A DNA stretch of 64,000 nt. Source: Saccharum officinarum. Lineage: Eukaryota; Streptophyta; Magnoliopsida; Poales; Poaceae. Under the pieces are notes generated by a model, which saw nothing but the letters and a program-made list of their open reading frames with translations, was not told where the DNA came from and did not search any database. Position numbers and translations under genes: made by a program. Positions 36,171 to 48,164 of the stretch are shown in pieces (position 1 is the stretch's first letter; each line of letters begins with the position of its first letter). The stretch lies in NCBI GenBank assembly GCA_020631735.1, contig CM036162.1, forward strand, positions 92,552,401 to 92,616,400, read 5' to 3'.

Positions 36171-37011
36171 TCAGGGCTAGCAGCAACGATGGGCTACCCT
36201 AGGTCGACTTGGTCGCCCCTAGGACCTCACTTCGTTGTAGCAACAAAGTAGACTACAATGAAAAACAAGAAGCAAAAACTAAGGCAAAGAGAAAATAGTA
36301 GATGCAAAACTAGGGGACATTGTCGCTGGGGAGGGGATATTCTGTCCCTCAGGAGACCACGTCCCATAGGAAGCCCGCACCCTTGAGCTAGCCATGGATG
36401 GGTAGCTGGGAGAGCTCGTATGTGATGCAGCTAGCGGGCAAGCCTCGTCACAGGCGGCTGGGAGATCTATGCCACGAGTGAGAGAGCTCGGCGACGGCGG
36501 CGAATCGAGCGAGCGAGCTTTGGGTTGGACTGGCGGGGGGCATCAGACTGAATCGAGATTGGGCAGTGGCATCCAGGCACCATGGTGTGTGAGGACAGGC
36601 GTGGGTGAGAAAAAGGTCAAAAACTCGATTACATGTGAGGCCGACACTAATAGTTGCTAAAGAAAATCTATCTGGCTCTTCATCCCTCCTATCAAACACA
36701 ACTAAAATGACTCAATCCACTCAACCAACACGAGAAGGTTTCGTCCGTCTCGTCTATCTTGTACCCAAACTGAATGCAACCTAAGAGTTTATTAGGTGCC
36801 CACAAATCCTAAAGCTAAAGCGCTAACATTTTGTTCTAAGCAATAACCTCAGCTCAAACAGCTTGAGTGTTTTTGCTCAAACCTCGAACGCCTGTTTGAG
36901 GTTTTGAGCAGCGATGCCCAACAAAAACCATGCAAGAGTTCAAAAAAAAAGGAACCATGCAACATGTTCCACCATGGCAAGAAACTGAGAAAACAACACC
37001 TAAGCGCCTTC
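36171..37011. other. Intergenic, no recognised gene
   Basis: Includes GC-richer stretches near 36330-36600 and a short imperfect inverted repeat near 36855-36910 (CTCAAAC/GTTTGAG). No coding support. Confidence 0.35.
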
Positions 37012-37345
37012 GGTGGTGTTTAAATTCAGGAGCTAAAGTCTAGGGGTGTTACGTCAAGTGTCACATCGGGCTGTCACATGAGAGTATTTGGATGGTAATA
37101 ATAAAATAAATTGCAGAAGTCCTCAGTTCCGCGAAACGAATTTATTAAGGCTAATTAGTCCGTCATTAGCATATATTTACTGTAGCTTTACTATAGCACC
37201 ACATCATCAAATCATGGACTAATTAGATTTAAAACATTCGTCTCATAAATTACTCGTAATTTGTACAATTAGTTATTTTTTAATCTATATTTAATACTCT
37301 GTGTCGAGTCATCCGATGGAATATGGCGCAAACTTGAGTGGAGGA
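37012..37345. mobile_element. Decayed Tourist-like MITE
   Basis: Left end GGTGGTGTTTAA. The interior motifs AACGAATTTATTAAGGCTAA, TACTGTAGC and ATCTATATTTAATACT match the 11701 element. The right terminus is degraded. It sits just upstream of the CFAP20 promoter. Confidence 0.6.
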
Positions 37346-37388
37346 ACTTGATCTTCGTACATGGCCTCACCCATGCCAAGCGCCCAAC

Positions 37389-37491
37389 GGCCCAAGCCTC
37401 GAATAGTCGAATATATACAGTAGACAACATGCAAACAGACCTTGTTGACTTTGACCATTGGGCCTAGATTTTCAACCCTGTTAGCGGCCCA
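37389..37491 (+). promoter_or_regulatory. Site II-type motifs upstream of the CFAP20 homologue
   Basis: GGCCCA at 37389-37394, TGGGCC at 37459-37464 and GGCCCA at 37486-37491. Such clusters (TCP-type sites) are common in promoters of constitutively expressed plant genes. The probable 5' leader begins near 37500. A leader intron from 37644 (CAG|GTATTC) to 38183 (TTGCAG) is inferred. Confidence 0.45.
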
Positions 37492-38209
37492 CAATAAATT
37501 TTAGGGAGCTCCGTTCACAGCTTGCCTCTTCTTCTCCCGTCCACCTTACGTGCTCGTGCGCGAGCTCTTGTGGCGCAACTAGGCGACCGCCGCCTCCGCC
37601 GTCCTACGCCACTTGCTCGGGTCCTCGTCGGTTCCTTCGCCAGGTATTCCTCCGACCCTTCTCTGTTGACCGCGTGCCCCTTCTATTCCCTCCCGGATGT
37701 GGGAAACCGAGCACCCGAACCCTAACTTAATCTATTTGGGTGGGGTATTTGTATTCGGATCTGATCTAATCATAAGTTTATACTACATGTATTACCTAAT
37801 AGAATTCGTTTTTTTTCCTTTGCAAAAGTTGGGTGTACACATATCCTTTACTGGATTCGCCCCTGAGGCGGGGGATTAGGAAGCCACCTTTGCTTTTTCT
37901 AGAAAAAAAAAAGAACTAACAATTACATCTGTTTGTTGTCTAATGACATATCTCAACTATTGCTATTGACACTGCTGAATGCTGATGCAGTTTTACTTAT
38001 AATTGTTCTCTTGAGGATACAACGGTCTAATTAACAATGGCGTGCCATCAAAGGAATGAAATCACATTCTCAAACCATTGTCATGATTCAAGATTTCAAT
38101 GCTGAGCGCATAGCTGATACCGACATTATTGTGGATTGCAGAATGAAGATGTTCTTAATTTTGTTTGTTCTTGTATTTTGCAGTTTAATTGATCTACAAG
38201 CTTGAGAAC

Positions 38210-40609
38210 ATGTTCAAGAATACGTTTCAGTCTGGGTTCCTGTCCATTCTTTATAGCCTCGGGTACGTAGTGTGGTGATCCCATATTAGTATCCTTTTGC
38301 TATCATGTGATCTTGAACAAGATATATCATGCGTCTCTGCTGTGATTTGTTCAGGACCAAGCCATTGCAGATATGGGACAAGGAAGGTTTGTCATCTTCT
38401 TGATGTGTCCTATTTAATTCTCAAATACTTCTTTCCTTTGTTCCATTTTGTTGTGCTGAGTGCTGACACGAAATAAGAGCATTGGTTCAGTTCATTCGGT
38501 TAGGATTCGAGCTTTCAGCTGCTAAGACATTATCTGCTTCTGATGCTGGCTTTCTTAACTTTTGTCCACTTAGTGTGTGGGATTGTTATCATTGGATTGT
38601 TATTGGTTGTTAGCTTCCAGCAACATTGTAAAATCTTTATGAAATATTTGACATGAGTGTAAATTTGTCCATCAGTACATACATTGCAACTTGCTAGTTT
38701 AGCTTGTGCTGTGACCTAAATAGTAAATACGTATGTGCTTCATTCTGACTTACTGCAAACCTTGTGTCAATTGTACCATTTCTGTTTCTTAATGTTTTAT
38801 CCACTTGCAGTTGTGAATGGGCACATTAAACGACCTCAAGATGAAGATATCCAATCTAATGTACTTGAAATCATTGGAACAAATGTACAGTCAACTTACA
38901 TCACATGCCCAGCTGATCCTTCTGCTACTCTTGGAATTAAGCTTCCATTTCTGGCCATTATTGTGAAAAATCTTAAGAAATACTTCACGTTTGAGATCCA
39001 AGTTCTTGATGACAAGAATGTCCGGCGTCGATTTCGAGCATCAAACTTTCAAGTGTGTAAGAGCTGCTATTCAATCCATTTTCTGCAGAAGTAAATTGTG
39101 TGCCTTACTTATCTGATATATTTGATTCTGCTTCTTCGATGCCCCCTTTACATTTCCTTTTCCAGTTTTGTTGATCCTTTCTTTTAAACACCGCCAGCTA
39201 TCCATAAACAGTATTTCACATGAACTTATATCATAGTGAATAAATGGTGGAACGGTATGAGGTTCTAGGATAAACAATTGATACTTGCAATTTTATTTCG
39301 TACTAAGAACATAGATTGTAATGAAATAATAATAATAATAATAGTAATAATAGTAGTAATAGTAATAGTAATAGTAATAGTAATAGTAATAGTAATAGTA
39401 ATAGTAATAGTAATAGTAATAGTAATAGTAATAGTAATAGTAATAGTAATAGTAATAGTAATAGTAATAGTAATAGTAATAGTAATAGTAATAGTAATAG
39501 TAATAGTAATAGTAATAGTAATCATAATAGTAATAATAATAATAATAATAATATACTAGTTCTTGGATTGGCATTCAGTACCTGTAATTTTTCTACTTTA
39601 TACAAGTTTTATTCTTCTATTACTTTTTTCTATCTGAGTGGTGTAAATGTAATGCATTCTACAAATTTCTTTTGCTTCACCTTAACCCTTGGGCTTTGGG
39701 AAACTGGAACATACGACCTATCATTATACCCTGCAAACTTCTACTTAGGGATGCAAGTTTTAATTACATTGGGTGGACCCAAAAACTTGCTCCAATGAAC
39801 TAGAATGTCATGTCATGTAATTTGACTATTTGAGTGAGGAGGGAAATGAACTAGAATGACATTTGACCATAATTAGTTAGCTGACCAAAAAAACACCATT
39901 GGATACCCACTTGCATCCTGTCAATCTAGTCCTAATGCCCTCGTAAGTCATAAACATGCAGTGTATATAATTTTTTTTTGCTATGTGTTAACATTACGAC
40001 TCTGAAAATTTTGCAGCCTGCATACAGATATTTAGTCTTATATGTCACCTATTTTTTCCTTTAGGCGTTTGATAAAAATAATTGTAATCATGATGGTTGA
40101 TCTATTATTTAGTGCGGTGGAGTTAGGTTGATTGGCACTTTCTTTTGCATGGTTGCACTTGAGTTGAATGGTTGATGTATTTTATCCCTTCCATTTTTTC
40201 ACCATTTAAAAAAACGAGGCACCTAAATTGTGTGTACACACTGTGCATGCAATCACACTGACTTGTAAATTCTTTTGCAGTCTGTTACAAGGGTGAAGCC
40301 ATATATCTGCACAATGCCGCTGAAGCTTGACGATGGCTGGAACAACATTCAGTTGAATCTCGCTGATCTGACAAAAAGGGCGTATGGCACAAATTACGTC
40401 GAGACGCTGCGGGTGCAAGTTCATGCAAACTGCCGACTTCGCCGAATTTACTTCTCTGATCGCCTCTACTCAGAGGAGGAGCTGCCGCCTGAGTTCAAGC
40501 TCTACCTTCCAATCCAAGTGAGAACAACTCTATTTATGTACTTTGTTATAAAACATTTCTTCACACCTATCTACTACATCCTTCTGTGTGAACTTGACAG
40601 AAATCATAG
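38210..40609 (+). CDS. CFAP20 / BUG22 homologue (cilia- and flagella-associated protein 20 family), 190 residues
   Basis: Five coding exons: 38210-38262, 38355-38386, 38811-39052, 40281-40517 and 40601-40609, summing to 573 nt with consistent phases. The protein begins [18 protein letters not shown] and continues [109 protein letters not shown] and [20 protein letters not shown]. This matches the very conserved CFAP20 fold over its full length (human about 193 residues). In ciliates and animals it stabilises ciliary microtubules. Flowering plants lack cilia, so its role there is unclear; nuclear or RNA-related roles have been suggested. The last exon adds only Lys-Ser before TAG. A second open frame past this exon is not used. 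Confidence 0.95.
39322..39555. repeat. Hexanucleotide microsatellite (TAGTAA)n in CFAP20 intron 3
   Basis: About 230 bp of AATAGT/AGTAAT units, with AAT trinucleotide runs at both edges. It explains the long Ile-Val, Ile-Thr and Tyr open frames here. Confidence 0.97.
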
Positions 40610-41330
40610 GATCCAGAGGGCGTGGAGAGACTTTGGTCACCAGGAGACAGACAACATGCCATTGTGAGGATCCCTTTCACATAACCAAGCTGCACATTTG
40701 CCTTCCTGAGATCCAGAAAAGTATCAGAATGTTTCTGTTAGTTTTCTGTTTGTTGTGTGCTGAATGATTAGTTTCTTCTGTTCATAGCAAGGTTAGTAGC
40801 CTGAATTGGGGGCTCTTACCCAGTGACCCCCTGTCAACAACTCAATAATAATGTTATTAAGTCCAAACCATTTCGCTACTGGTCCTTCTAGTCCAAAGCA
40901 AAACGTACCGTTACTGCTTACTAGTACTGCCTGGTCATTTAACGTGCTCCTTCCATAGTTGTACTATCTCTATGATAGTATCATGTGACCACTGGTTTGT
41001 TGGATGCATGTCAAGCGTGATTCGCATTAAAAGCTTCACTTCTCTTCAGCGTCAGCCGTGCCGACTGCCGACTGCTGCAGTCCTGCTCGGTCTGGCGCTC
41101 TGAATGTACCCGAAAGCACTGCGTAGTGCGTACTGCAGAAAATCTTAGCCTATTTGTGTTACGTATCAACCGAAACTGTTCGTGTGGTTCACACGAGCAA
41201 CTGAAATCATTTTGACTGGGCGCAATGATCGGAATTTAGCGGCGGCCTTTCTCTTTTCACTGGGGATTGCAGATTCGTGTTGGAAAATCTCATGCTGCGC
41301 AACGGCTGAGCTCTGAAGCTAGCGTCGTGG
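40610..41330. other. 3' region of the CFAP20 homologue and intergenic DNA
   Basis: The 3' untranslated region probably runs to around 40900 (AATAATAATG near 40843 is A-rich). Nothing else recognised. Confidence 0.4.
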
Positions 41331-41777
41331 CTTTCTAGTCGGCGAGCAAATGGTTGGGCAACACGTGACCAAGGCCGCCAGGGGACCAGTGCGGCGGGCG
41401 GGCGGGCCGGCGGTGACCAGTGACCACCCACCAGCAGCCGCGCGGCCCCGGCCTTGCCGGTTGCCGCCTGGAACACGGCGCAGAGACGTGGGAGGCAGGC
41501 AGGGGACGGGCAACGCAACAGGGCAAGGAAGTAAAAGGCGCCGCACGCCGCGCGCAGCCCGCAGCGAGCGGTGAACGAATCCACCCACCGCACGGCCTGG
41601 TCCGGCTCATGTGCGGCGCCCGCGCGCCATGCCAACCCGGGCCACGGGCGCGCGCGGCGCCCGCGCCCACCGTGCCGGACCACGCAGCGCAGGCACGTCC
41701 GTCCGTCCGCGGCCGTGCCTGGCCGTGGAACGCTTTGCGCTCCCGGCGTCCAAGGCGCTGCGCGCGGCCGGAGCGCC
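41331..41777. other. GC-rich intergenic block
   Basis: A strongly CpG-rich stretch with overlapping long open frames on both strands, none resembling a known protein. It could be an unannotated promoter or first exon, or a methylated repeat. Confidence 0.35.
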
Positions 41778-41794
41778 AAAAGCTGCCGTACCTG

Positions 41795-41871
41795 GTTTGT
41801 TTGTAATTACACTCTTTTGTTTATTAATGCATTTGCAGTAGGAGTCTGGCTCCTCCTGATCCTTAAAAAAA
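41795..41871 (+). mobile_element. 5'-truncated LINE tail with long target duplication
   Basis: A 77-bp insert ending in an A-tract, with CTGGCTCCTCCTGATCCTT before it, as in 3' ends of grass LINEs. Flanked by AAAGCTGCCGTACCTG (to 41794) and AAAGCTGGCGTACCTG (to 41888), one mismatch apart. Confidence 0.8.
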
Positions 41872-42208
41872 AAAAGCTGGCGTACCTGTACTGGTACCCA
41901 GCATGTACTAGTATTGAGTGGTGGGCCGGCGGCCGGCGCAGGCAGTAGGTCGGTTACTTGCCGTTGTGGCGGGTAACGCGACTGCCTCGCGGCCGGGTCC
42001 ACGTCATAAATGACGAACGGAGGGATGGATGATAGATAGATCATCGTGCCATGGCATGGCACTGCATTGGCATCGCCGCATCGCAGGCCGATTGCAGCTG
42101 ATCTCTGAATAACGTGACCACTTGTTGCAGCATCGGCCGCCCATCTACCACGAGCATCAATAGATGCTTGTCTAGAAACCGCAGCATTGTTTGCTCGCAA
42201 CCCCATGC

Positions 42209-42446
42209 CTCGTTTAGAGGGTGAAAAGTTAGAATTTTTCTAACTGTAGTACTTTCGTTTGTATTTGATAATTAGTATCTAATCATGGACTAACTAGGTT
42301 TAAAAGATTCGTCTCGTGATTTATAACAAAACTGTGCAATTAGTTATTTTTTATCTATATTTAATGCTTCATTTATGTATGTAAAGATTGATGTGATAAA
42401 GAGAGTGAAAAAATTTCAACTTCTTGGCTCAATCTAAACCAGGCCC
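42209..42446. mobile_element. Tourist-like MITE
   Basis: Begins CTCGTTTAGAGGG and ends AATCTAAACCAGGCCC. The interior has ATTCGTCTCGTGATTTATAA and ATCTATATTTAATGCTTC, as in the 46152 and 62342 elements, here in the opposite orientation. Confidence 0.6.
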
Positions 42447-42719
42447 AGTCAAGTTGGAATGGGAATCTTCTTACAACGAAACACAGGTGCAAGCTCTAGC
42501 CTGAGAGCGTGGCCACGTCGCCTGCAAATCTCATCGGATTGGGTGCGTGGATGGCCCGGATGGGGCGAGCTTCGGTAATTTTACAAAAAAAAAAGTCCTC
42601 GACATATAACGAAATCAACCCGCCGTCCTGGTTCTCTCTCTGTTTTTTTAGAGAAACCCTTGGATTTTAATTTAGACCAAACCACAACCTGTTCCATTCG
42701 TTTCTTTTACACAGGCAAC

Positions 42720-43470
42720 ATTATACGCACATTTTGAGCACCAAAACGCGTTCAACTCAAAAGTTCTTCAATATAAAATTTGATCAAAAATTTTAAAAAA
42801 TAAAATTGTATTATACAACAAATTTTAAAATTCAAAAAGCTTTCGCAATGCATTTGCATAAATGTTTACATGCGATCTGTTGTACCTACAATTTGAACAC
42901 CGAAGCGGTTTCAAATTAAAAAATGTTCAATACAAAAGTTGTCCACAATTTCAAAATATATAGCTTTGTTATAGAGTACAATTCCAAATTCAAAGCGCTT
43001 TTACAATTCATCCTCATAAATGTTTACATATGATCCATTGTACCTACGTTTCGGACACCGAAACGTCTTTACGCCAAAAAAGTTTTGAATACAAAAAATG
43101 CTCAAAATTTTAAAACCAAAAGTTTTGCTATACAACAAAAATTAAAATTGAAAGGGCTTTATACTGGCGAGGGGCGTTCAAATCAAAAGTGCTTCAACAA
43201 AAAAATTTGATCCAAAAAAACAAAAAGTACAATAGAATAAATTTTAAAATTCAAAGCACTTTCGCAAAGCGTTTGCATAAATGTTTACATGCGACCCGTT
43301 GTACCTACAATTTGGACATCAAAACGTTTTCAAATTAAAAAGTGTTCAAAAATAATTATCCACAACTCCAAAATCTATAGCTTCATTATAGAGTAAAATT
43401 CTAAATTCAAAGCGATTTTACCATTCATCCGTATAAATATTTACATAGCATCAATTGTACCTTATCCATT
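42720..43470. repeat. Degenerate AT-rich tandem repeat, about 150-bp units
   Basis: TTGTACCTAC recurs near 42889, 43038, 43300 and (as TTGTACCTTA) 43455. Each copy follows AAATGTTTACAT and a GATC-like word and is followed by TTGGACACCGAAACG-type sequence. Units are about 150 bp with one gap in the series. Class unknown. Confidence 0.65.
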
Positions 43471-43489
43471 TTACTATAATATATAATAG

Positions 43490-44700
43490 ATAACACTGCA
43501 GAATGACAAGTTCACGGTAGGCGCGGCAACGCCGCGCCCTGGGTTTCTAGTTGATATGAAATTCCAGCTCCAGCGTTTGAATTGAAACCAGACAGTAAAA
43601 AGCTGGCGACCGCGGCCGGCGAACCCGGTGGCAACACGTACTGGCATAGCGATCCTAGGTCAAGCACGCACGTCCACGACCACGAGAGACCCACCAGACC
43701 AGATGCAACGCAAGGCCAAACAAGAAGACACCAGTTACAAACAGCTCCATCCAAAAGCCTCGCGCGATCGCGCCCGTGTCACCCTCAGGCCCCACCCGGC
43801 CAGGGTCATCCGGTCATGCTCGTGCGTGCATGCATGCACGCCCAAATCTCGCCGGCGCCCGGTCCCAAACGCTGCGTCGAAGACAAGCCGCCCCTGCCCC
43901 GGCCACTCCTCGACACACCGCCGTCGCCACCTGCCACATCTGCGCCTGCGCGTCGCCGTGGGTGTGGGACGGAGCCGATGGGAGAGGTAGCGCACGCATG
44001 CAGCCGGCGGCCCGGGGTCCATGCGTCCATGTCCGTCCAGCCTCCAGCGGCAGGTGGTGGTGGTAGACTGGCAGCTGGTAGGGTTGGGAGCGCGCCCATG
44101 GCACCGGCGGCCCCCGCGCGGGATCGATCGATCGGTCTCTCGGCATGCACCTGGATCCCCGCCTCCATGACCATCCCTTGCTGCCGCATGGTACCCGTGT
44201 GCTGTGCGTTCGTGTGCCCGTGCATGAATCCCATCGGCCGCGGCTGCGTGCGGGCCTCATGCGACACGACCGATGGGGGCGCCGGAGATCGATCGGGTGG
44301 TGTACTGCAGTGACCTGAAGATGCTTTATTCGGGTGTACAGTAGCTGTTCCCGCTGTGATCGGTTGGAGCTGTCCGGGTGGGACAAGGACAGCGACGGGG
44401 AGTGCACTGTTCGATCGGCTATGGCATGGCTGGCTGGCTGGCCGATGGACGACCCGACGGGACGCCGATCGGTCATCGATCGTTGCAGATGCCCGGCGCC
44501 AGGGGGAGGATTTGACTCAGCCAGGCATATCTTGCTGACCGGCGGCAGGGCGGAATGGGGGTCGGGTGGCCGGAGGAGGATCGGTCCGGTCCATGGAGAA
44601 CGAGGCCTCATCGCCTCGCCGGCTGCCATTTCGCTTGAGCTGACAGCATAAAAAAGCGACGGCGCTAATCAACAAACGATTGGACAAACGAAAAGCCTCA
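43490..44700. other. GC-rich intergenic block
   Basis: Several overlapping open frames of 100-270 codons on both strands arise from high GC content. None shows a recognisable domain, repeat-free hydrophobic segment or splice pattern. Function unknown. Confidence 0.35.
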
Positions 44701-44713
44701 TCCCTCGTGCCTA

Positions 44714-45040
44714 GGGGGTGCTTAGTTCCTGGGTGTAAAATTTTTAGTATCACATCGGATGTTTCGTGGTACGTCGGAAAGGGTTTTCGGATACCAGCAA
44801 AAAAAACTAATTACGAAACTCACCTGTAAACTATGAGACGAATTTATTAAACCTAATTAATATGCCATTAGAGCATGTGTTACTGTAGCAGTTTAGTGTC
44901 TAATCACGGTCTAATTAGGCTCATTAGATTCGTCTCGTAATTTACAAATAAACTGTGTAATTAGTTTTTTTTTATTTCGTCTATATTTAATTCTACGTAC
45001 AAGTGCCGCAACCATTGAACGAGAAACTTTTGGAATTTTG
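44714..45040. mobile_element. Tourist-like MITE, right end lost
   Basis: Left end GGGGGTGCTTAGTTCC. The interior has GAGACGAATTTATTAAACCT and TACTGTAGCAGTTTAG. The expected CTAAACACC right end is missing. Confidence 0.65.
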
Positions 45041-45233
45041 AAGTTTGGATCTAGCGCTGCCTTACTAATTAATCTTCTGTTTCTTTGCGTCGCATTCAAT
45101 GAGTCTTCTCTTTGCAAGTTGCGACTGTGGTTGATCTTGCAGTTGCAGCACGTACTACAGCCTTTTGCGTTAATGCGTCTGAATTGATTCGGGTTACTGT
45201 GCTTTGCGGCAGCAGCTGCTGCTGCCACAGGAA

Positions 45234-45488
45234 GGCCTTGTTTAGGGTGCGTTCACTTCGCGAAAAGTAGCTGAAAAGTTACTGTAGCATCTTTCGTTGT
45301 TATTTGGCAAAATTTGTCCAATTATGGACTAACTAAGCTCAAAAGATTCGTCCCGACATTTACAGACAAACTATGCAATTAGTTATCTTTTTTACCTACA
45401 TTTAATACTCCATGCATGCGTCGAAAGATTTGATGTGATGGGTGGAAGAGGAAATATTTTGGGTTAGGATGGGAAAGTGAACAAGGCC
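45234..45488. mobile_element. MITE with GGCCTTGTT / AACAAGGCC ends
   Basis: Left GGCCTTGTTTAGGGTGCG and right AAAGTGAACAAGGCC. The interior has AAAAGATTCGTCCCGACATT. First of five closely packed related elements. Confidence 0.6.
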
Positions 45489-45752
45489 CTAGATACCAAA
45501 ATTCATCCCCAAATTTCACTATACAAAAAGAAGATTCCCCATCACATCAAAATGTCGGCATATGCATGTAGTACTAAATGTAGATGAAATCAAAAATTAA
45601 TTGCACAGTTTTGTTATACTTTGCGAGACGAACATTTTGAGCCTAAATAATCAAGATTTGGACACTTATTATCATAAAAAAACAAAAGTGCTACAGTGTT
45701 CGGGGTGGCACCGTGCAGATTTGGTCACCCCGAGTCGGGATCTAAACGAGGC
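45489..45752. mobile_element. MITE-like element abutting the previous one
   Basis: Shares AAAAAGAAGATTCCCCATCA, a TTTGCGAGACGAACATTTTG block and a CTAAACGAGGC end with the element at 61409-61670. The left terminus is degraded. Confidence 0.5.
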
Positions 45753-45775
45753 ACAAATGTAAATGTGTAATGTAA

Positions 45776-46001
45776 GGCAGTGTTTAGTTCCTCCAAAATT
45801 CCAAAAATTTTACAAGATTCTCCGTCACATCAAATGGAACATTAAATGTAGGTAAAAAAATAACTAATTGCATAGTTTGTCTGTAAATGTCGAGACGAAT
45901 TTTTTGAGCCTAGTTATTCCATGATTAGATAAATTTTACCAAATAACAACGAAAAGTGTTACCGGAACTTTACACCCCTTTTACACCATCTAAACAGCCC
46001 C
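45776..46001. mobile_element. Tourist-like MITE with TAA target duplication
   Basis: GGCAGTGTTTAGTTCC to TCTAAACAGCCCC, flanked by TAA at 45773-45775 and 46002-46004. Confidence 0.75.
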
Positions 46002-46151
46002 TAAGCTAAAAAAAAATGTGTAATGCGCGCGGCTTTAGCAGCAGCAGCAGTGGCAGGAATCATGCGGCCTACCGGCTGCCGTTGGATTGTTTTGACCGAG
46101 CCGTACTTATTACTTTATTAGTACAGTAGTAGTGCAGAACGCTGAAACTTA

Positions 46152-46393
46152 GGCCCCGTTTAGTTTTCCAAAAATTTTGCAAAATTTTTCAGATTCCCGT
46201 CACATCGAATCTTTGAACACATGCATGAAGCATTAAATATAGATAAAAAATAAAACTAATTAAACAGTTTAGACGAAATGGACGAGACGAATTTTTTAAG
46301 CCTAATTAGACCATGATTGGACACTAATTATCAAATAACAACGAAACTTGCTACAGTGCCATTTTGTAAAATTTTTCGGATCTAAACCAGCCC
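46152..46393. mobile_element. Tourist-like MITE with TTA target duplication
   Basis: GGCCCCGTTTAGTTTTCC to GGATCTAAACCAGCCC, flanked by TTA at 46149-46151 and 46394-46396. Confidence 0.75.
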
Positions 46394-46398
46394 TTACG

Positions 46399-46739
46399 GT
46401 GGGGGTTTAGGTGGTGAAAAGTTTTCTGGGAAAAATATCACATCGAATGTTTCGTGCGATGTTGGAAGAGGTTTTCGGATACTAATAAAAAAATAATTAC
46501 ATAGCTTGCCTGGAAACCGCGAGACGAATTTATTAAACCTAATTAATTTATCATTAGCACATGTTGTACTGTAGCACTTTAGTGTCAAATCACGGACTAA
46601 TTAGGCTCAAAACGTTCATCTCGTGATTTTCAACCAAATTGTGCAATTAGTTTTTTTCATCTACATTTAATATTTCATACATGTGCCGCAAGATTTGTTA
46701 CTGTAGTTTTTCGTAAAATTTTTTTATCTGAACAAGGCC
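46399..46739. mobile_element. Composite Tourist-like MITE
   Basis: Begins GGTGGGGGTTTAGG, follows the 11701-type interior, then ends ATCTGAACAAGGCC like the 62342 type. It seems to join two subfamilies. Confidence 0.5.
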
Positions 46740-47978
46740 TTATGCGTGAATTTGCAGGGTGTGAAAAACTGATAAGAATCACAGGAGGCAACGCAGCATG
46801 GCCTCCGATCCTGGAACGTTTACATTTATTTACGCATTCGTGCATGCATATGCCTGTGTATAGAGTAAACAATACACCTTCGACTCTTTAGTCATATTCA
46901 TACATTAAGCCTGTAGGGTCTTCCGATCCCAATCCACAAACATGCATGTCCAGCCCTTGTAAATTTTACTAAAACAAAAACAAATCGAAAGCTTGCAATA
47001 GTGCATACAAAATCAAAATTCAGTCAGATGGATGGCTGGGTTGCATGCATTGCTGCCCTACAGACATGTGAATGGCACATGAGAGACCAACCTAGCTAGG
47101 AATAGCCAGCACTGATCACTAATGCGCTAGCTAGATACCGTTCACACGTTATTACAGGATCGTTATTGTTCGTTGGCCCACGGAAGTCATCTATCAGGCA
47201 CACTTTTAATCGAGAGACAAGACGAAGCAGACTGCGTGATTAGGTCATAAGTAGCGTGTCCCTTGCGAGCCAGCCTCAATCGGGCCGGCCGGGTCCCTGA
47301 CAACGCTAGCTGGGGGGCAGCGACCGCTCCTGGACGCGGCCGCGCATCGGCCCAAGCGGCCGTGCCGGCTCCCGCGCTGCCACCGGCCCCGGCGCGAGCT
47401 CATGCATGTCGGATGCCGCCATGCGTGTCGCCATCGCTGCTCGTCGACATCATTCGGAGTCGGACACGAAACAACGGCCTCTGTGTCACTTCCATCGACG
47501 TCAGGCCGTAGGGCTGAAAGGCTCGCGATCGATTGGAATCGGATCCATCGATCGCATCCTGCCGCGCGTTAGTGACCTAGTGTCACCGTGTCAGCCTCGT
47601 TCCTTCCGGCGTCACAGGCACAGGGCCGGCGCGGGGTCCGGGCAGAACCGCAGCGGTGGTGATCACGCCGTCGCTGTCCAGCGTCACCGTCGTCGTCGTC
47701 ACCGACTCCGTCGCCGTGTCGCGCGGTCGGGGCGCCGAGTTGACGTGCTGCTAGGTGGCGACCGCGTGAGATTAGTAGTGCCTGATTGGACGGCCGTGGG
47801 GATTATTCGTCCACGCGCTTCGATCATCAGGATGGCACCGCGGTCGACACGGCACCGAGTAGTTTGCATCGTTCAAGTGCCCAACCGGCACTATGCTACT
47901 GAGTACTGACAGATCTCAGATGATTGATTTGCGTTTGCTGCTACAAAGCTAGGCCGTCCACTTATTATATTCCCTCGA
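46740..47978. other. Intergenic with a GC-rich part (47260-47900)
   Basis: Open frames in the GC-rich part (for example 47406-47909) have no recognisable domain and biased Arg/His/Val composition. No gene supported. Confidence 0.35.
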
Positions 47979-47986
47979 CTTGTAGA

Positions 47987-48156
47987 CATTGTTTTAAATC
48001 TCTGACCAAGTCGTTTAGCGGATAACCTCTAAAACAGCTAATAGCAGAGCCAAATTAGGCTATAACGGCTTTGTACATAGACACAGATAGTTTCATTTGT
48101 CTCAAACGGCTATAGTGGGCTATAGTGGCAGCTATAGCCAGAGATTTAAAACCTTG
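47987..48156. mobile_element. hAT-type MITE with 8-bp target duplication
   Basis: Inverted ends CATTGTTTTAAATCTCTG and CAGAGATTTAAAACCTTG, flanked by CTTGTAGA at 47979-47986 and 48157-48164. The interior repeats GGCTATAGTGG-type words. 170 bp, non-coding. Confidence 0.85.
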
Positions 48157-48164
48157 CTTGTAGA

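Noticed and set aside
39265..39574. Poly-Ile/Val, Ile/Thr and Tyr open frames
   Set aside because: Products of the TAGTAA microsatellite in the CFAP20 intron.
40599..40670. A longer C-terminus for the CFAP20 homologue ([12 protein letters not shown] frame)
   Set aside because: It is out of phase with exon 4 when the acceptor before 40601 is used; the short Lys-Ser end suits the family length.
41207..42206. Several 75-200 codon frames in GC-rich DNA
   Set aside because: Overlapping frames on both strands, no domain, no gene-like splice context.
43582..44629. Frames of 243 and 271 codons on opposite strands
   Set aside because: Biased composition from GC-rich DNA and mutual overlap; nothing recognisable.
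47406..47909. 167-codon plus-strand frame
   Set aside because: Arg/Val/His bias typical of GC-rich non-coding DNA; no homology recognised.
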